A stretch of 64,000 nucleotides of DNA, taken from positions 20,281-84,280 of the forward strand of contig JAJYBI010000013.1 of the NCBI GenBank assembly GCA_021779095.1, in the 5' to 3' direction. This DNA comes from Deltaproteobacteria bacterium (GTDB lineage: Bacteria; Desulfobacterota; Desulfuromonadia; Geobacterales; JAJYBI01). Of the stretch, positions 1-9,099 are shown piece after piece. The notes under the pieces were generated by a model. It worked only from the letters and a program-made list of their open reading frames with translations, did no database searches and had not been told where the DNA came from. A program made the translations under genes and the position numbers. Positions within the stretch are counted from its first letter, which is position 1. Each line of letters opens with the position of its first letter.

Positions 1-317
1 TCGATCTCGACGGCGTACTTCTTGACGAGAATATCGGTCAGTGCCGCCGGCGTGAGTCCCGCCGCCATGATCTCGTTCGCCAGCTGCAGCGATATGCGGC
101 CGTCGGGTCGCACAATGACCGTTTCATTCAACTCCGGATTGTAGAAGAACTTCACTTCCAGTTGATCGCCGGGATGGATGCGATACTCCGAAACAGACTC
201 CGGAGCAAGCCCCTGGACGCTCTGGATGGAGACGGGATTGCGGACTGCCGGCGCACATGCGCATACGAGGAAGGGGAAGAGGAACAGGAGCCGCGAGAAC
301 TTACGTATTCCTTTCAT
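1..317 (-). CDS. Polysaccharide export outer-membrane lipoprotein (Wza/Poly_export-like), C-terminus beyond window edge
   Basis: Manual reverse-strand translation MKGIRKFSRLLFLFPFLVCACAPAVRNPVSIQSVQGLAPESVSEYRIHPGDQLEVKFFYNPELNETVIVRPDGRISLQLANEIMAAGLTPAALTDILVKKYAVEI; lipoprotein signal and 'YRIHPGDQLEVKFFYNPELN..V.VRPDGRISL' Poly_export signature. Truncated, so absent from the ORF track. Confidence 0.85.
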   Translation of the reverse strand, partial: MKGIRKFSRLLFLFPFLVCACAPAVRNPVSIQSVQGLAPESVSEYRIHPGDQLEVKFFYNPELNETVIVRPDGRISLQLANEIMAAGLTPAALTDILVKKYAVEI

Positions 318-870
318 TGCCTTTCTCCTCTGGTAGTTCTTTGCTTCGCTTGCAAACAATCTTCATTTAATTAAGTTAGTACGAGTATCCCACTCCTCCC
401 CCCTCTCGCAATGACATGTATTGGTATTTTTTTATGTATTTAGTATAATTTAAAACCAGACCAAAGTATTAATACCTCCACACGCAAGACAGGATAAGAT
501 GAAGGGAGCAGCTGAAGGAGATCTGGATAACATACCGGTATAACAGGATGTTTTACTGATACGACAGGCGTAACTCCGGATGAAGGGAGCTCATTTCGAA
601 CCGTCTGGTGACATTGACAATGTTTTTATTCAGGAATAATCCGCTTCATGAACAAATAGATTATATTAATGCTATGTCTCTACTGTGTGAGAATTCGGCG
701 GGGACAGGCGCTTAAGCATTATGCATTTCTAAAACACGGAAAGACTGGATAACGGGAAGGGCACACCGATGTGCGGCACCGAGCCCCTCATCGAGGGGAC
801 TGGTTGTTGAGGGAAACTGCCGGTGGTCGGAACTCTGTAGAGTGAGTTGTGAAACAGAATAAACTGACTG

Positions 871-1464
871 TCAATGATAATGCTTTATGAGCAGCGACAT
901 GAGCTGGTTACGACTTGCCACGTTGAACTTCTTGAAGATGCTGCTTATGTGTGCCTTGACGGTCTGTTCGCTGACAAACAGGTCGGCGGCGATATCCTTG
1001 TTCCGCTTCCCCTTGGAGATGAGTTCGACTATCTCCTGTTCCCGTTTGCTCATATAATCTACGGACCCCTTCTGATACATGCTCCTGGCCCGGTTGAGAA
1101 CCGCCTTTATGCATTTGCCGTCCAGCCATATCTGCCCTTCATGAACAACCTTGATCGCCTTTTTCATGAGGGAGCAGTCGTCGTTGATCGAGATGATGCC
1201 GTTCAATTTGTACAGCAGCACAAGCGACGTCAGTTCATCCTGCTGCATGCCGGAATCAAGCAGGATGATCTTCGCTTCGGGAAACCTGCTCACAAGTTCC
1301 TTGCTGAGGCACCAGCGGTCGGCGATGATCACGTCGGGGAGGGACGCTACGTGATCCTGCCCCGTATAGATATAGATACAAAGCCTGCAGTCATCGTCCT
1401 TACTGAGGATCTCGTACAGCGCCTCGCCGATTACCAGGCTTTTTACACAGAGTAAGACGTTCAT
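871..1464 (-). CDS. LuxR-family transcriptional regulator with atypical receiver-like N-terminus
   Basis: C-terminal LuxR HTH 'MSKREQEIVELISKGKRNKDIAADLFVSEQTVKAHISSIFKKFNV'. Start MNVLL chosen for GGGGAGG RBS just upstream; the ORF is open to 1695. Confidence 0.88.
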   Translation of the reverse strand: MNVLLCVKSLVIGEALYEILSKDDDCRLCIYIYTGQDHVASLPDVIIADRWCLSKELVSRFPEAKIILLDSGMQQDELTSLVLLYKLNGIISINDDCSLMKKAIKVVHEGQIWLDGKCIKAVLNRARSMYQKGSVDYMSKREQEIVELISKGKRNKDIAADLFVSEQTVKAHISSIFKKFNVASRNQLMSLLIKHYH

Positions 1465-1706
1465 TACCACCTCCCCAATCGGTAATCGATACCCGAATTG
1501 CCGGCAGCCACTACGGATCGGTGTTGTACCGTACGTTCCATTCGGGACCAGAAATGGCATCCGTACATATTCAAACAGTTTGTCAACAATCCACCTCGCG
1601 CCGCGTCCCGCTCTCTCTTTGAAAATGTACTCGCCTGATTTTTCAAACTGTCGCAGCATATACCGCCGCACGACAAAATTTGTACACCTTTTCATTCCTC
1701 CCAGGC

Positions 1707-1919
1707 CTACATGCCGGCCTGTTTCATCACCGCGGTTTCAACGAACTCGTTTCGTATGGGGTGGCGGCACATAAAGGAGTAACCGAAACTCATCGCATAG
1801 GGGCACTCCAGCGGATGTGCATTGCTCGCGAGACACCAGTATACGTCCGTCCCGAAAACCCGGTGAGTCTTACAGTGGCTCGCATCAAAGATTACGGTTC
1901 TCGGTTCCATGATGATCAC
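1707..1919 (-). CDS. Small Cys/His-containing hypothetical protein (ATG start probably at 1910)
   Basis: MEPRTVIFDASHCKTHRVFGTDVYWCLASNAHPLECPYAMSFGYSFMCRHPIRNEFVETAVMKQAGM; GAGAGG RBS-like sequence upstream of the internal ATG. Confidence 0.55.
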   Translation of the reverse strand: MIIMEPRTVIFDASHCKTHRVFGTDVYWCLASNAHPLECPYAMSFGYSFMCRHPIRNEFVETAVMKQAGM

Positions 1920-1953
1920 CTCTCAGCGCAGTGCTGGCAATCGCCAGGAAAAA

Positions 1954-2190
1954 TCAGATATACGCGTGCCCGTGACGCACCCCTCGCAGGTGCTCACAAG
2001 ATGCACCACGCTTATTGCGTTGCCGGTATTCATCGCACGCTTCGTACATACGGCCACAGACCCGTAACACCGCAACCACCGGCATGGCATGTATGGCTCC
2101 GCATCCTCCCCGATCGACGCCGATCAGTGCACATGGACAGACGGTCCGTTCGACCTGGTACTCATTCACCACCGAATTCATGTCAACCAT
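1954..2190 (-). CDS. Small Cys-rich hypothetical protein
   Basis: MVDMNSVVNEYQVERTVCPCALIGVDRGGCGAIHAMPVVAVLRVCGRMYEACDEYRQRNKRGASCEHLRGVRHGHAYI; RBS GGGAGGAG about 7 nt upstream of the ATG at 2190. Confidence 0.55.
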   Translation of the reverse strand: MVDMNSVVNEYQVERTVCPCALIGVDRGGCGAIHAMPVVAVLRVCGRMYEACDEYRQRNKRGASCEHLRGVRHGHAYI

Positions 2191-2507
2191 ACTCGACTCC
2201 TCCCATTTCCGGCTGTACAGTTTCTGCACCTGCCAAGTAGTTTTCTGTGACGGTTACGTACGGTTTTAGACTCGCAAGAGATGGGTCTCAGGGGATGTGC
2301 CACTTTGATCGCATACCCATTTGCGATGTACGGTCGACGGATGCGATCCGGTCAATGAACCTCGCAGCTCACCATAGTTAGCACGGGTTCATCTGACATA
2401 TACATATCAAACTCCAACTACAAGACAATCCCGGAGAATTTTACCCTAAGTATACGAAATCCCTTAGTCGGGACCCGGCGGATGGCAAGGAGACGCGTTG
2501 GAGGGGG

Positions 2508-3158
2508 CTAGCGGAGAGAGGTCAAACCTTCGCGGACGGCGTACTTCGTCAGTTCCGCAATACTGTAGAGGTTCAGTTTTTTCATGATGTTCTGTCGATG
2601 TACTTCGACGGTCTTGATACTGATGCCAAAATCTGCTGCGATCTCTTTCGTGTTCCTGCCGTCGGCGATAAGCTGGAGGAGTTCACGCTCGCGCTCGGTC
2701 AGACAGTCGAAGGTCAACGGCAGGCCGTCCGGAATACGTTGCAGGTAATCTCTGATGATCAGGTCGGTAATGCGCGGGCCCAGATAGCTGTCACCGGCGG
2801 CTACCGTGCGAATCCCTTCCACGAGGTTCTTGAAAAACGCATCCTTCAGCAGGTAGCCCAACGCGCCAGCCTCCAGCGCTTCCACAATATACCGCCTGTC
2901 GGCTTCCATGGAAAGGACGAGAACCCGAACACCAGCCGCAGCGGATACGATCCGCCGTGTGGCCTCGATCCCGTTCAGATCGGGCATGGATAGATCCATC
3001 ACCACCACATCGGGGTGGAGTTCCCGGGCAAGCCCTACCGCCTCGTGGCCGTTACCCGCCTCACCCACGACCGTCAGATCCTCTTCCTTCTCCAGGAGAC
3101 TCCGTAAACCTTCGCGGAAAATGGCATGATCATCGGCTATGAGAATCGAGATGCTCAT
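2508..3158 (-). CDS. NarL/FixJ-type response regulator
   Basis: 'MSISILIADDHAIFREGLRSLL...PDVVVMDLSMPDLNG' receiver plus LuxR HTH; ATGA overlap with upstream kinase gene. Confidence 0.95.
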   Translation of the reverse strand: MSISILIADDHAIFREGLRSLLEKEEDLTVVGEAGNGHEAVGLARELHPDVVVMDLSMPDLNGIEATRRIVSAAAGVRVLVLSMEADRRYIVEALEAGALGYLLKDAFFKNLVEGIRTVAAGDSYLGPRITDLIIRDYLQRIPDGLPLTFDCLTERERELLQLIADGRNTKEIAADFGISIKTVEVHRQNIMKKLNLYSIAELTKYAVREGLTSLR

Positions 3159-5977
3159 GGTGCGTCCTCCTCTTTTCCCGACGACTGGTCGATCGGGACC
3201 GTCAACATAATCAGCGCCCCACAACCCGGTGTGGAGTCGATGGAGACCGTACCGCCGAGATATTCGATCTTCTGCCGGATATTGAACAGTCCGAAACCGA
3301 CATGCTCACCGATATGGGGATCGATGCGCTTAAGATCAAATCCGATGCCGTTGTCGGCAACCGTTACAACGAGCCGTTCCGGGCCATGACGCAAGGAGAT
3401 ACTGACCGTACTCGTCTGGGCGTGCTTGACCACATTCAGCAGTAGTTCGCGCAGTACCTGAAAGATAACCGACTTCACCTCATACTGAAGTGAAACATCC
3501 TCATCCCTTGCGGCGAGCGACACGACGAGACCGTAGCGCTCCCCGTATTCCTTGGCCAGCCACTTCAGGGCGGCGGCGAGGCCAGCAGTCGCCAGGATCG
3601 GCGGGCGGAGCTGGAACGTCAGCGATCTGATCTCATGAACCGTTCCGTCGAGCAGCTCTTCGATCTGATCCATGACGCCGGCAGAGTCCACGGGCGAAAG
3701 ATCGTTCCGCAATACATTCAGCTTCATCATACAGGTCAGCAGGTTCGGTCCGACCTGGTCGTGGAGTTCACCCGCAATGCGGGCCCGTTCCCGGTCGCCC
3801 GCCATGGCCAGCTCCACGGTCATCGCATGCAGTTTCCGCTGCACCTCTTCTGCCTGTTTCCGCTTGGTGATGTCGCTGAACGTAACCACGAAATGGTCTG
3901 TTGCCGGTCGATACGCCGATGCGTTGAACCATTTCTCCAGCTGCGGAATGTGGACTTCGAAATGCTCCGGCTGGCCGCTCCCGACAACCCGTCCGTAGGT
4001 TTCAAACAATTCGGGGTTCGACTCGTATATGCCGGGGATGACCTCCGTCATCTTCCTGCCGATTACGCTCTTGAGCCCCGTCAGCTGCTCGAACCCGTCG
4101 TTGACGATGAGGTAGACGTAGTCGACCGGATTCCCCTCTTCAATTATCAAACGGCAGTAGGCAAACCCGTTCACCATATTGCTGAAGAGATTTCGATACA
4201 TCTCCTCGCTCTTGCGCAGGGCATCCTCCGCCACCTTCATGGACGAGATATCCTGGAAGGTGCCCGCAAGACACTCCGTCCCCCCCGGCAACCGTATTCT
4301 GCCGATACAGCGCAGTTCGGCGGGGAAATGCCGACCGGTCGCAGAGATCATGTCGCACTCCATATTGAACGGCTTGTTGTTCGCCCAGGCGTCCTTGAGC
4401 GCCGCGCGTACCAGCGGGATCTGGTCAGGGGCATAGTATTGAATGCCATTCTCCAGATTGAGGGGGGCGTCCCGCGGGTGCTCCAGAAGATGGTATATCT
4501 CCTCGGTCCACATGACATACCCTGTTTCCGGATTGGCCTTCCATCCGCCGAGCTGCGCGATCCGCTGCGATTCACTGAGGAACAGGGCGGTCTCCTTCAG
4601 CTTGCGTTCAAACTCCACCCGTTCCGAGATATCCACGACGATGCCGACGTACCGGATGACCTTCCCATCGTCGTCCCGCATCGGCGTTCCGCGAGAAAAC
4701 AACCAGCGGGACGAGCCGTCTTCGTCGACCACCCGGTATTCGACCGACAGTTCCGACTCCGCCTCGACGGCCGTCCGCACGGCACGTTCGGTACGCTTAA
4801 GGTCGTCGGGATGGACGGTCTGCCGCCAGGTTGCATACGACGGTTCAAAGCGGTTCGGATCGAGACCGTACAGATGCCATATCTCGTCGGACCAGATGTT
4901 TCTGTCGGCGGTCAGATCCCACTCCCAGGTACCGGCCCGCGCCGCATCCAGCGCCAGATGCAGGCGATTCTCGCTCCCACGGAGCTCGGCGGTACGTTCC
5001 AGGACCCGTTCTTCCAGGGTCGCATTCAGGTGCTGAAGCTGATGCTCGTAACGTTTCCGCTCGGAGATATCGCGAATGATGATGCAGGCGAGCTCATGTC
5101 CGGTATAGTCGTGAAAGATGACGCTGGATATTTCCGCGGGGAACTTCGTGCCGTCCTTCCGGATGAAGCTCAGTTCCCCGAAAAACAGGCCGGTGCGCGC
5201 ACGTTCCTCCAACGCCGGTTTCAGCCGTGGATCGGCCGTGTCGACAAGGCCGGTTCTCCCCAGGGCGATCATCTCCTCTTCGGACCAGCCGAACATGCGG
5301 CAGGCGGCCGGATTGGCGGTGATGATCCTGTCATCGGCATTTGAAAGGAAGATGGCATCGCTGCTGAAATCGAACAGCGAGTGGTAGCGCGCCTCGCTCT
5401 CCTGCAGCGCCGCGATCAGCTTCCTGTTTTCGGTTACATCCTTTGCGTAATGTATGGAGCCGACGAGGTTTTCGTCGTTATCGAAGATGGGGGAGACGCT
5501 TTCCTGAAGACACCGGCCGGTGTGCTCGTCGTAGATGTCAACGGAGTGCGGTTGACGGTCGTGAAGGAGGAGATTCTGGGGGCAGGAAGGGACCGGCTTG
5601 TCGGAACCGTGCATGAATTCGTAGCAGTGATGCCCTTTGAGCTCCGCCTGCGGGACACCGAAATATTCGGCCATGGCACGGTTTGCCTGCCTGATCTCAT
5701 GGTCCGCATCCAGCAGCATGACCGGGTCCGTAATGGCATTGAACGTATTCTCCCACTCATGGTTGGAAAGGACCAGCTCGTGTTCCGTGGTTTTCTTATG
5801 TTCCACCTCCCTGCGGTGTCGCTCGTTGAGCTCAAGCAACTCCGCAGTAAGCATCGAAATCCGCTGTTCATAGACGGCATCGCTGTGCCTGAGAAGCCGG
5901 GCACTCTCCCGCTCCCGTACCAGCGTATCGATGACCGCCAAGAGCTCTTCCCGCGTCATGTCGTCGTACCGTTTCAT
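3155..5977 (-). CDS. Multi-PAS sensor histidine kinase (HisKA_3/NarX-type)
   Basis: 940 aa; about five PAS-like segments, H-box 'RARIAGELHDQVGPNLLTCMMKL', HATPase 'DNGIGFD...GFGLFNIRQKIEYLGGTV'. Confidence 0.95.
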   Translation of the reverse strand: MKRYDDMTREELLAVIDTLVRERESARLLRHSDAVYEQRISMLTAELLELNERHRREVEHKKTTEHELVLSNHEWENTFNAITDPVMLLDADHEIRQANRAMAEYFGVPQAELKGHHCYEFMHGSDKPVPSCPQNLLLHDRQPHSVDIYDEHTGRCLQESVSPIFDNDENLVGSIHYAKDVTENRKLIAALQESEARYHSLFDFSSDAIFLSNADDRIITANPAACRMFGWSEEEMIALGRTGLVDTADPRLKPALEERARTGLFFGELSFIRKDGTKFPAEISSVIFHDYTGHELACIIIRDISERKRYEHQLQHLNATLEERVLERTAELRGSENRLHLALDAARAGTWEWDLTADRNIWSDEIWHLYGLDPNRFEPSYATWRQTVHPDDLKRTERAVRTAVEAESELSVEYRVVDEDGSSRWLFSRGTPMRDDDGKVIRYVGIVVDISERVEFERKLKETALFLSESQRIAQLGGWKANPETGYVMWTEEIYHLLEHPRDAPLNLENGIQYYAPDQIPLVRAALKDAWANNKPFNMECDMISATGRHFPAELRCIGRIRLPGGTECLAGTFQDISSMKVAEDALRKSEEMYRNLFSNMVNGFAYCRLIIEEGNPVDYVYLIVNDGFEQLTGLKSVIGRKMTEVIPGIYESNPELFETYGRVVGSGQPEHFEVHIPQLEKWFNASAYRPATDHFVVTFSDITKRKQAEEVQRKLHAMTVELAMAGDRERARIAGELHDQVGPNLLTCMMKLNVLRNDLSPVDSAGVMDQIEELLDGTVHEIRSLTFQLRPPILATAGLAAALKWLAKEYGERYGLVVSLAARDEDVSLQYEVKSVIFQVLRELLLNVVKHAQTSTVSISLRHGPERLVVTVADNGIGFDLKRIDPHIGEHVGFGLFNIRQKIEYLGGTVSIDSTPGCGALIMLTVPIDQSSGKEEDAP

Positions 5978-6215
5978 CGCATCCCCCGAAAAGGCAACAG
6001 CACGATCAGCCTGCGCAACAGCAGTACCGACAACGATTCGCCGACTATATACGATTGCGCTTCAGTATATCATAGAGTCGCATGAGGTGAAGCCGCCTGA
6101 TGCCGGGCAACACAATATATTGCCGCTTCCGCCTACTCTCTGGTATGATGCGCAAGACACACTATCGTGACCGGCATAAGCCGGTCCTTAGCTGAAAAAG
6201 CCCGAATAAAACTGG

Positions 6216-6953
6216 ATGCAGATGAACTCCTTCATTGACCGGAAAACTCACCGGTTCACCGATTTTGATGCAAGATACAACATCGCCCCGAAGGGGCGAT
6301 TCGTATTGATGATCCTCGTATCGATCGTCCTTCATCTTGCCATCTCCACACCGTTCTTTATATCCGGTCAACGGGGCACCCCGATTCCGCCAGTCCCGCT
6401 TGTGGATCTCTCTCTGATCCGGCAGTCTGCGCAGCCGGTTCCTCCTCCACCGGCGATGAAGAAGCCTCATCCGGAGCAATCGGCCGCACCCGCTGTGGAA
6501 CCGCGCCCCCCGGCAGCTGAACAGAACAGCCAACCGGCTGCGGAGACCGCCACTTCCAACCCGCTGCAACAGACCTCCTTCGGACTGGGAATCTCACGCG
6601 GTTATTTCAAGAGCATCGCGGACGGTCAGTCCCTGCGGCCGGATATCAGGGATTACTACTTCGCCGTTTTGGATAAGATAAACGACAGCTGGTGGAAACT
6701 CGGAAGCATAAAGCAGAAAGTGGTGACCAGAGAACCGGTTATCGATGTATGGATCGCCAGAAACGGCGAGGTTGTCAACAAATCGGTGCTGAAGAGCTCG
6801 GGAAGTCCTGCATATGACCGAATGATGCTGGAGGCGGTGGATGCCGCGGCTCCGTTTCCTGCTCTGCCGGAATCGTACGCAGGGGATTATTTCGAGGCGC
6901 CGGTGAGGCTGGTGACGCCACGCGGGGTCATGCTGGGGGAAGGCCTTTTCTAA
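6216..6953 (+). CDS. TonB-family C-terminal domain protein
   Basis: One N-terminal TM, Pro-rich linker 'PPVPLVDLSLIRQSAQPVPPPPAMKKPHPEQ', TonB-like C-terminus 'VIDVWIARNGEVVNKSVLKSSGSPAYDRMMLEAVDAAAPFPALP'. Confidence 0.8.
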   Translation: MQMNSFIDRKTHRFTDFDARYNIAPKGRFVLMILVSIVLHLAISTPFFISGQRGTPIPPVPLVDLSLIRQSAQPVPPPPAMKKPHPEQSAAPAVEPRPPAAEQNSQPAAETATSNPLQQTSFGLGISRGYFKSIADGQSLRPDIRDYYFAVLDKINDSWWKLGSIKQKVVTREPVIDVWIARNGEVVNKSVLKSSGSPAYDRMMLEAVDAAAPFPALPESYAGDYFEAPVRLVTPRGVMLGEGLF

Positions 6954-6959
6954 GTTTGG

Positions 6960-9041
6960 TCACCCCTCCTCGCTTTCCAGGTCGATGATCTCCAGATCAC
7001 CGATGACCTCCATGTCGCCGTCTCCCCTGTCCGCATGCTTCACCTTGTCTTTCACGTCGCGGTAATCGGGACGCTGCTTCCATATCTCGTGGTAGATTCC
7101 GATTGCTTCATCGGGCCTCGAGGAAGCTTCATACAGCACGGCCAGTTCGTAACTGAGACTTAAGACCTCTTCGGCAGTGAGCACATCCAGCGCACCTGCT
7201 TCGAAGAAGAGATTCTCGGCGTGGGCGAAATCGCCCTTGTCCCGGCTGCAGATCCCCTCCAGCGTAAGGCAGGCGACCTGACGCTGGGGATCGGCGGACG
7301 CGATCCGGAACTCGGCGATCGCCTCGTCGAGCAGCCCCATCTCCTTGTAGGCGATCCCCAGATTGAAGTGATTCTCCGTATCCGACCTGTCCAGCTGCCG
7401 ATCCACCCCCTCCTTGAACTTGGAGAGGAGTTCGTCAAACGTGTAGATAATCTCGCCGTCTTCCCCCGCGGCTGACGACGATGCCAGGTCCGGATTGTCG
7501 AGAAAATCCAGCTCGCTGTCGTCGAAGTCGAAACCCACCTCCACGAATCCTTCGCCGGCAGGCGATGCGCCTGACAGGTCGTCATCCCCGAATCCGTCGG
7601 ACCCGGACGCCCCGACGATCTCATCCATGACTGCCTCGTCGATCTCCAGTTCGACCTCCGGGAGCCCGGCCAGTTCCGCCTCCGGCGGACCGTCCACGTC
7701 GAGTTCCGCACCGCTCCCCTGTTGCATGAACCGGACCGGGTCGTCCTCCGGCAGATTGAGGATGATCTCTTCTTCCCAGGAAGAGGACGGGAGGATTTCC
7801 GCCGTCACCACCTCATCTGGAACCGTCACTACATCATCGGCAACGACCGGAATATCCTCGACGACTACCGGTTCCTCACCGGTATCGGGAGGGAGATCGG
7901 TTGAAGCGACAACCGGCGGTTCTGTCTCGACCGGTTCCGGCCCCTCCTCGATTCTCTCCACGACGCCGTCATACTCCCCCACACCGCCGCCCTGCAGCTG
8001 GCGCAACAGCAACGACATCGCCTCGGCCTTCTCCGGCTGGCCGTCCGCCTCGTACAGCGAGAAGAGACCTTCGATGATGCGGGGATCGTCGGGAGCGGTG
8101 CTGCGCAGCTGCAGGTAGAACCCCTCCAGCGTTTCCTGCCTTCCACGGGCGATGAAGTCGGCGGCATTGTCATGCAGGAGGGTCAGCGCCGTCTCCAGGT
8201 CCCCCTCCTGCACCGCACACTCGACAAGACCTTCCTTCGGCAAAAACTCAGCCGGGTAATGACGCAGAATATGCTGATAGGCAATCTTCCGGTTCTTCAG
8301 GTCACCGATCGCCCGGAAAGCGGTGACAAGGAGGGTCAGGACCTTCAGGTTGGTGGGGTCCCGCCGGAGCATCCCCTGAAGCGTATGGATGGCGGCAACG
8401 GCCTTGCCGCGCTCGATCTCCGCAGACAGCAGTTCGAGGACCAGGTCCCGCTTGTCGGGAAACAGCTGCCCGATCCTGCCGCACACCCCGGCAAAGGCGT
8501 CCTCGTCCCCCTTGCTCCTCAACAGGAGGGCGAGTTGCTTGAACTCGTGATACGCCATCTCCTTCTGGTCCGTCTGGTACCGCATCTCGGCCAGCTTGAG
8601 CAGAACCGGCGGATTCTCCGGTTCGATCTCCTGCATCTTTTCCAGGATCTTGATCGCCTCGTCCGGCTGATTCTTGCGTTCGAAATACTCATATACGGTA
8701 CGGTATTCGGCAAGGGCATTGGCGATCAGCCCCTGCTTTTCGTAGAGGGTGGCGAGGTTGTTGTTGATGCGGATGGCGTCGGGATCGAGCTTCTGGATCT
8801 GCTTGTAGACGGCGATCGCCTTGAGGAAGAAGAAGGTGTCGGCATACCCCTTGGCGATGATGTCGTACTCCGCGATGGCCGCTTCGCGGTTGCCCGCCCG
8901 TACCAGCAGTTCGGCGAGCTTCTGGCGGTATTTGGGGTCGATCGCGACAATCTGCTGATAATCCCTGATGGCCTTGTCCAGCTGGCCCTTCAGGATGAAT
9001 TTCTGCGCGCTCTCGAGTAGTTTGTCCTTTTGAGATGCCAC
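6960..9041 (-). CDS. Tetratricopeptide-repeat protein with long acidic linker
   Basis: Repeated TPR motifs ('GQLDKAIRDYQQIVAIDPKYRQKLAELLVRAGNREAAIAEY') around a D/E/V-rich central segment. Confidence 0.85.
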   Translation of the reverse strand: MASQKDKLLESAQKFILKGQLDKAIRDYQQIVAIDPKYRQKLAELLVRAGNREAAIAEYDIIAKGYADTFFFLKAIAVYKQIQKLDPDAIRINNNLATLYEKQGLIANALAEYRTVYEYFERKNQPDEAIKILEKMQEIEPENPPVLLKLAEMRYQTDQKEMAYHEFKQLALLLRSKGDEDAFAGVCGRIGQLFPDKRDLVLELLSAEIERGKAVAAIHTLQGMLRRDPTNLKVLTLLVTAFRAIGDLKNRKIAYQHILRHYPAEFLPKEGLVECAVQEGDLETALTLLHDNAADFIARGRQETLEGFYLQLRSTAPDDPRIIEGLFSLYEADGQPEKAEAMSLLLRQLQGGGVGEYDGVVERIEEGPEPVETEPPVVASTDLPPDTGEEPVVVEDIPVVADDVVTVPDEVVTAEILPSSSWEEEIILNLPEDDPVRFMQQGSGAELDVDGPPEAELAGLPEVELEIDEAVMDEIVGASGSDGFGDDDLSGASPAGEGFVEVGFDFDDSELDFLDNPDLASSSAAGEDGEIIYTFDELLSKFKEGVDRQLDRSDTENHFNLGIAYKEMGLLDEAIAEFRIASADPQRQVACLTLEGICSRDKGDFAHAENLFFEAGALDVLTAEEVLSLSYELAVLYEASSRPDEAIGIYHEIWKQRPDYRDVKDKVKHADRGDGDMEVIGDLEIIDLESEEG

Positions 9042-9099
9042 GGATACTCCAGGGAGAAAGTGGTGAGTGATCTCAAACTAATTGAATATACAGGCAATG

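Noticed and set aside
720-850. Possible c-di-GMP (GEMM) riboswitch
   Set aside because: AAAACACGGAAAGAC is vaguely suggestive, but the conserved GGGACGCAAAGCC core is absent.
3635-5344. 569-aa ORF antisense to the PAS kinase
   Set aside because: Shadow ORF opposite a clear kinase; no recognisable domain.
6282-6302. ATCGCCCCGAAGGGGCGAT hairpin as a terminator
   Set aside because: Lies inside the TonB-like CDS, has no T-run and encodes in-frame residues.
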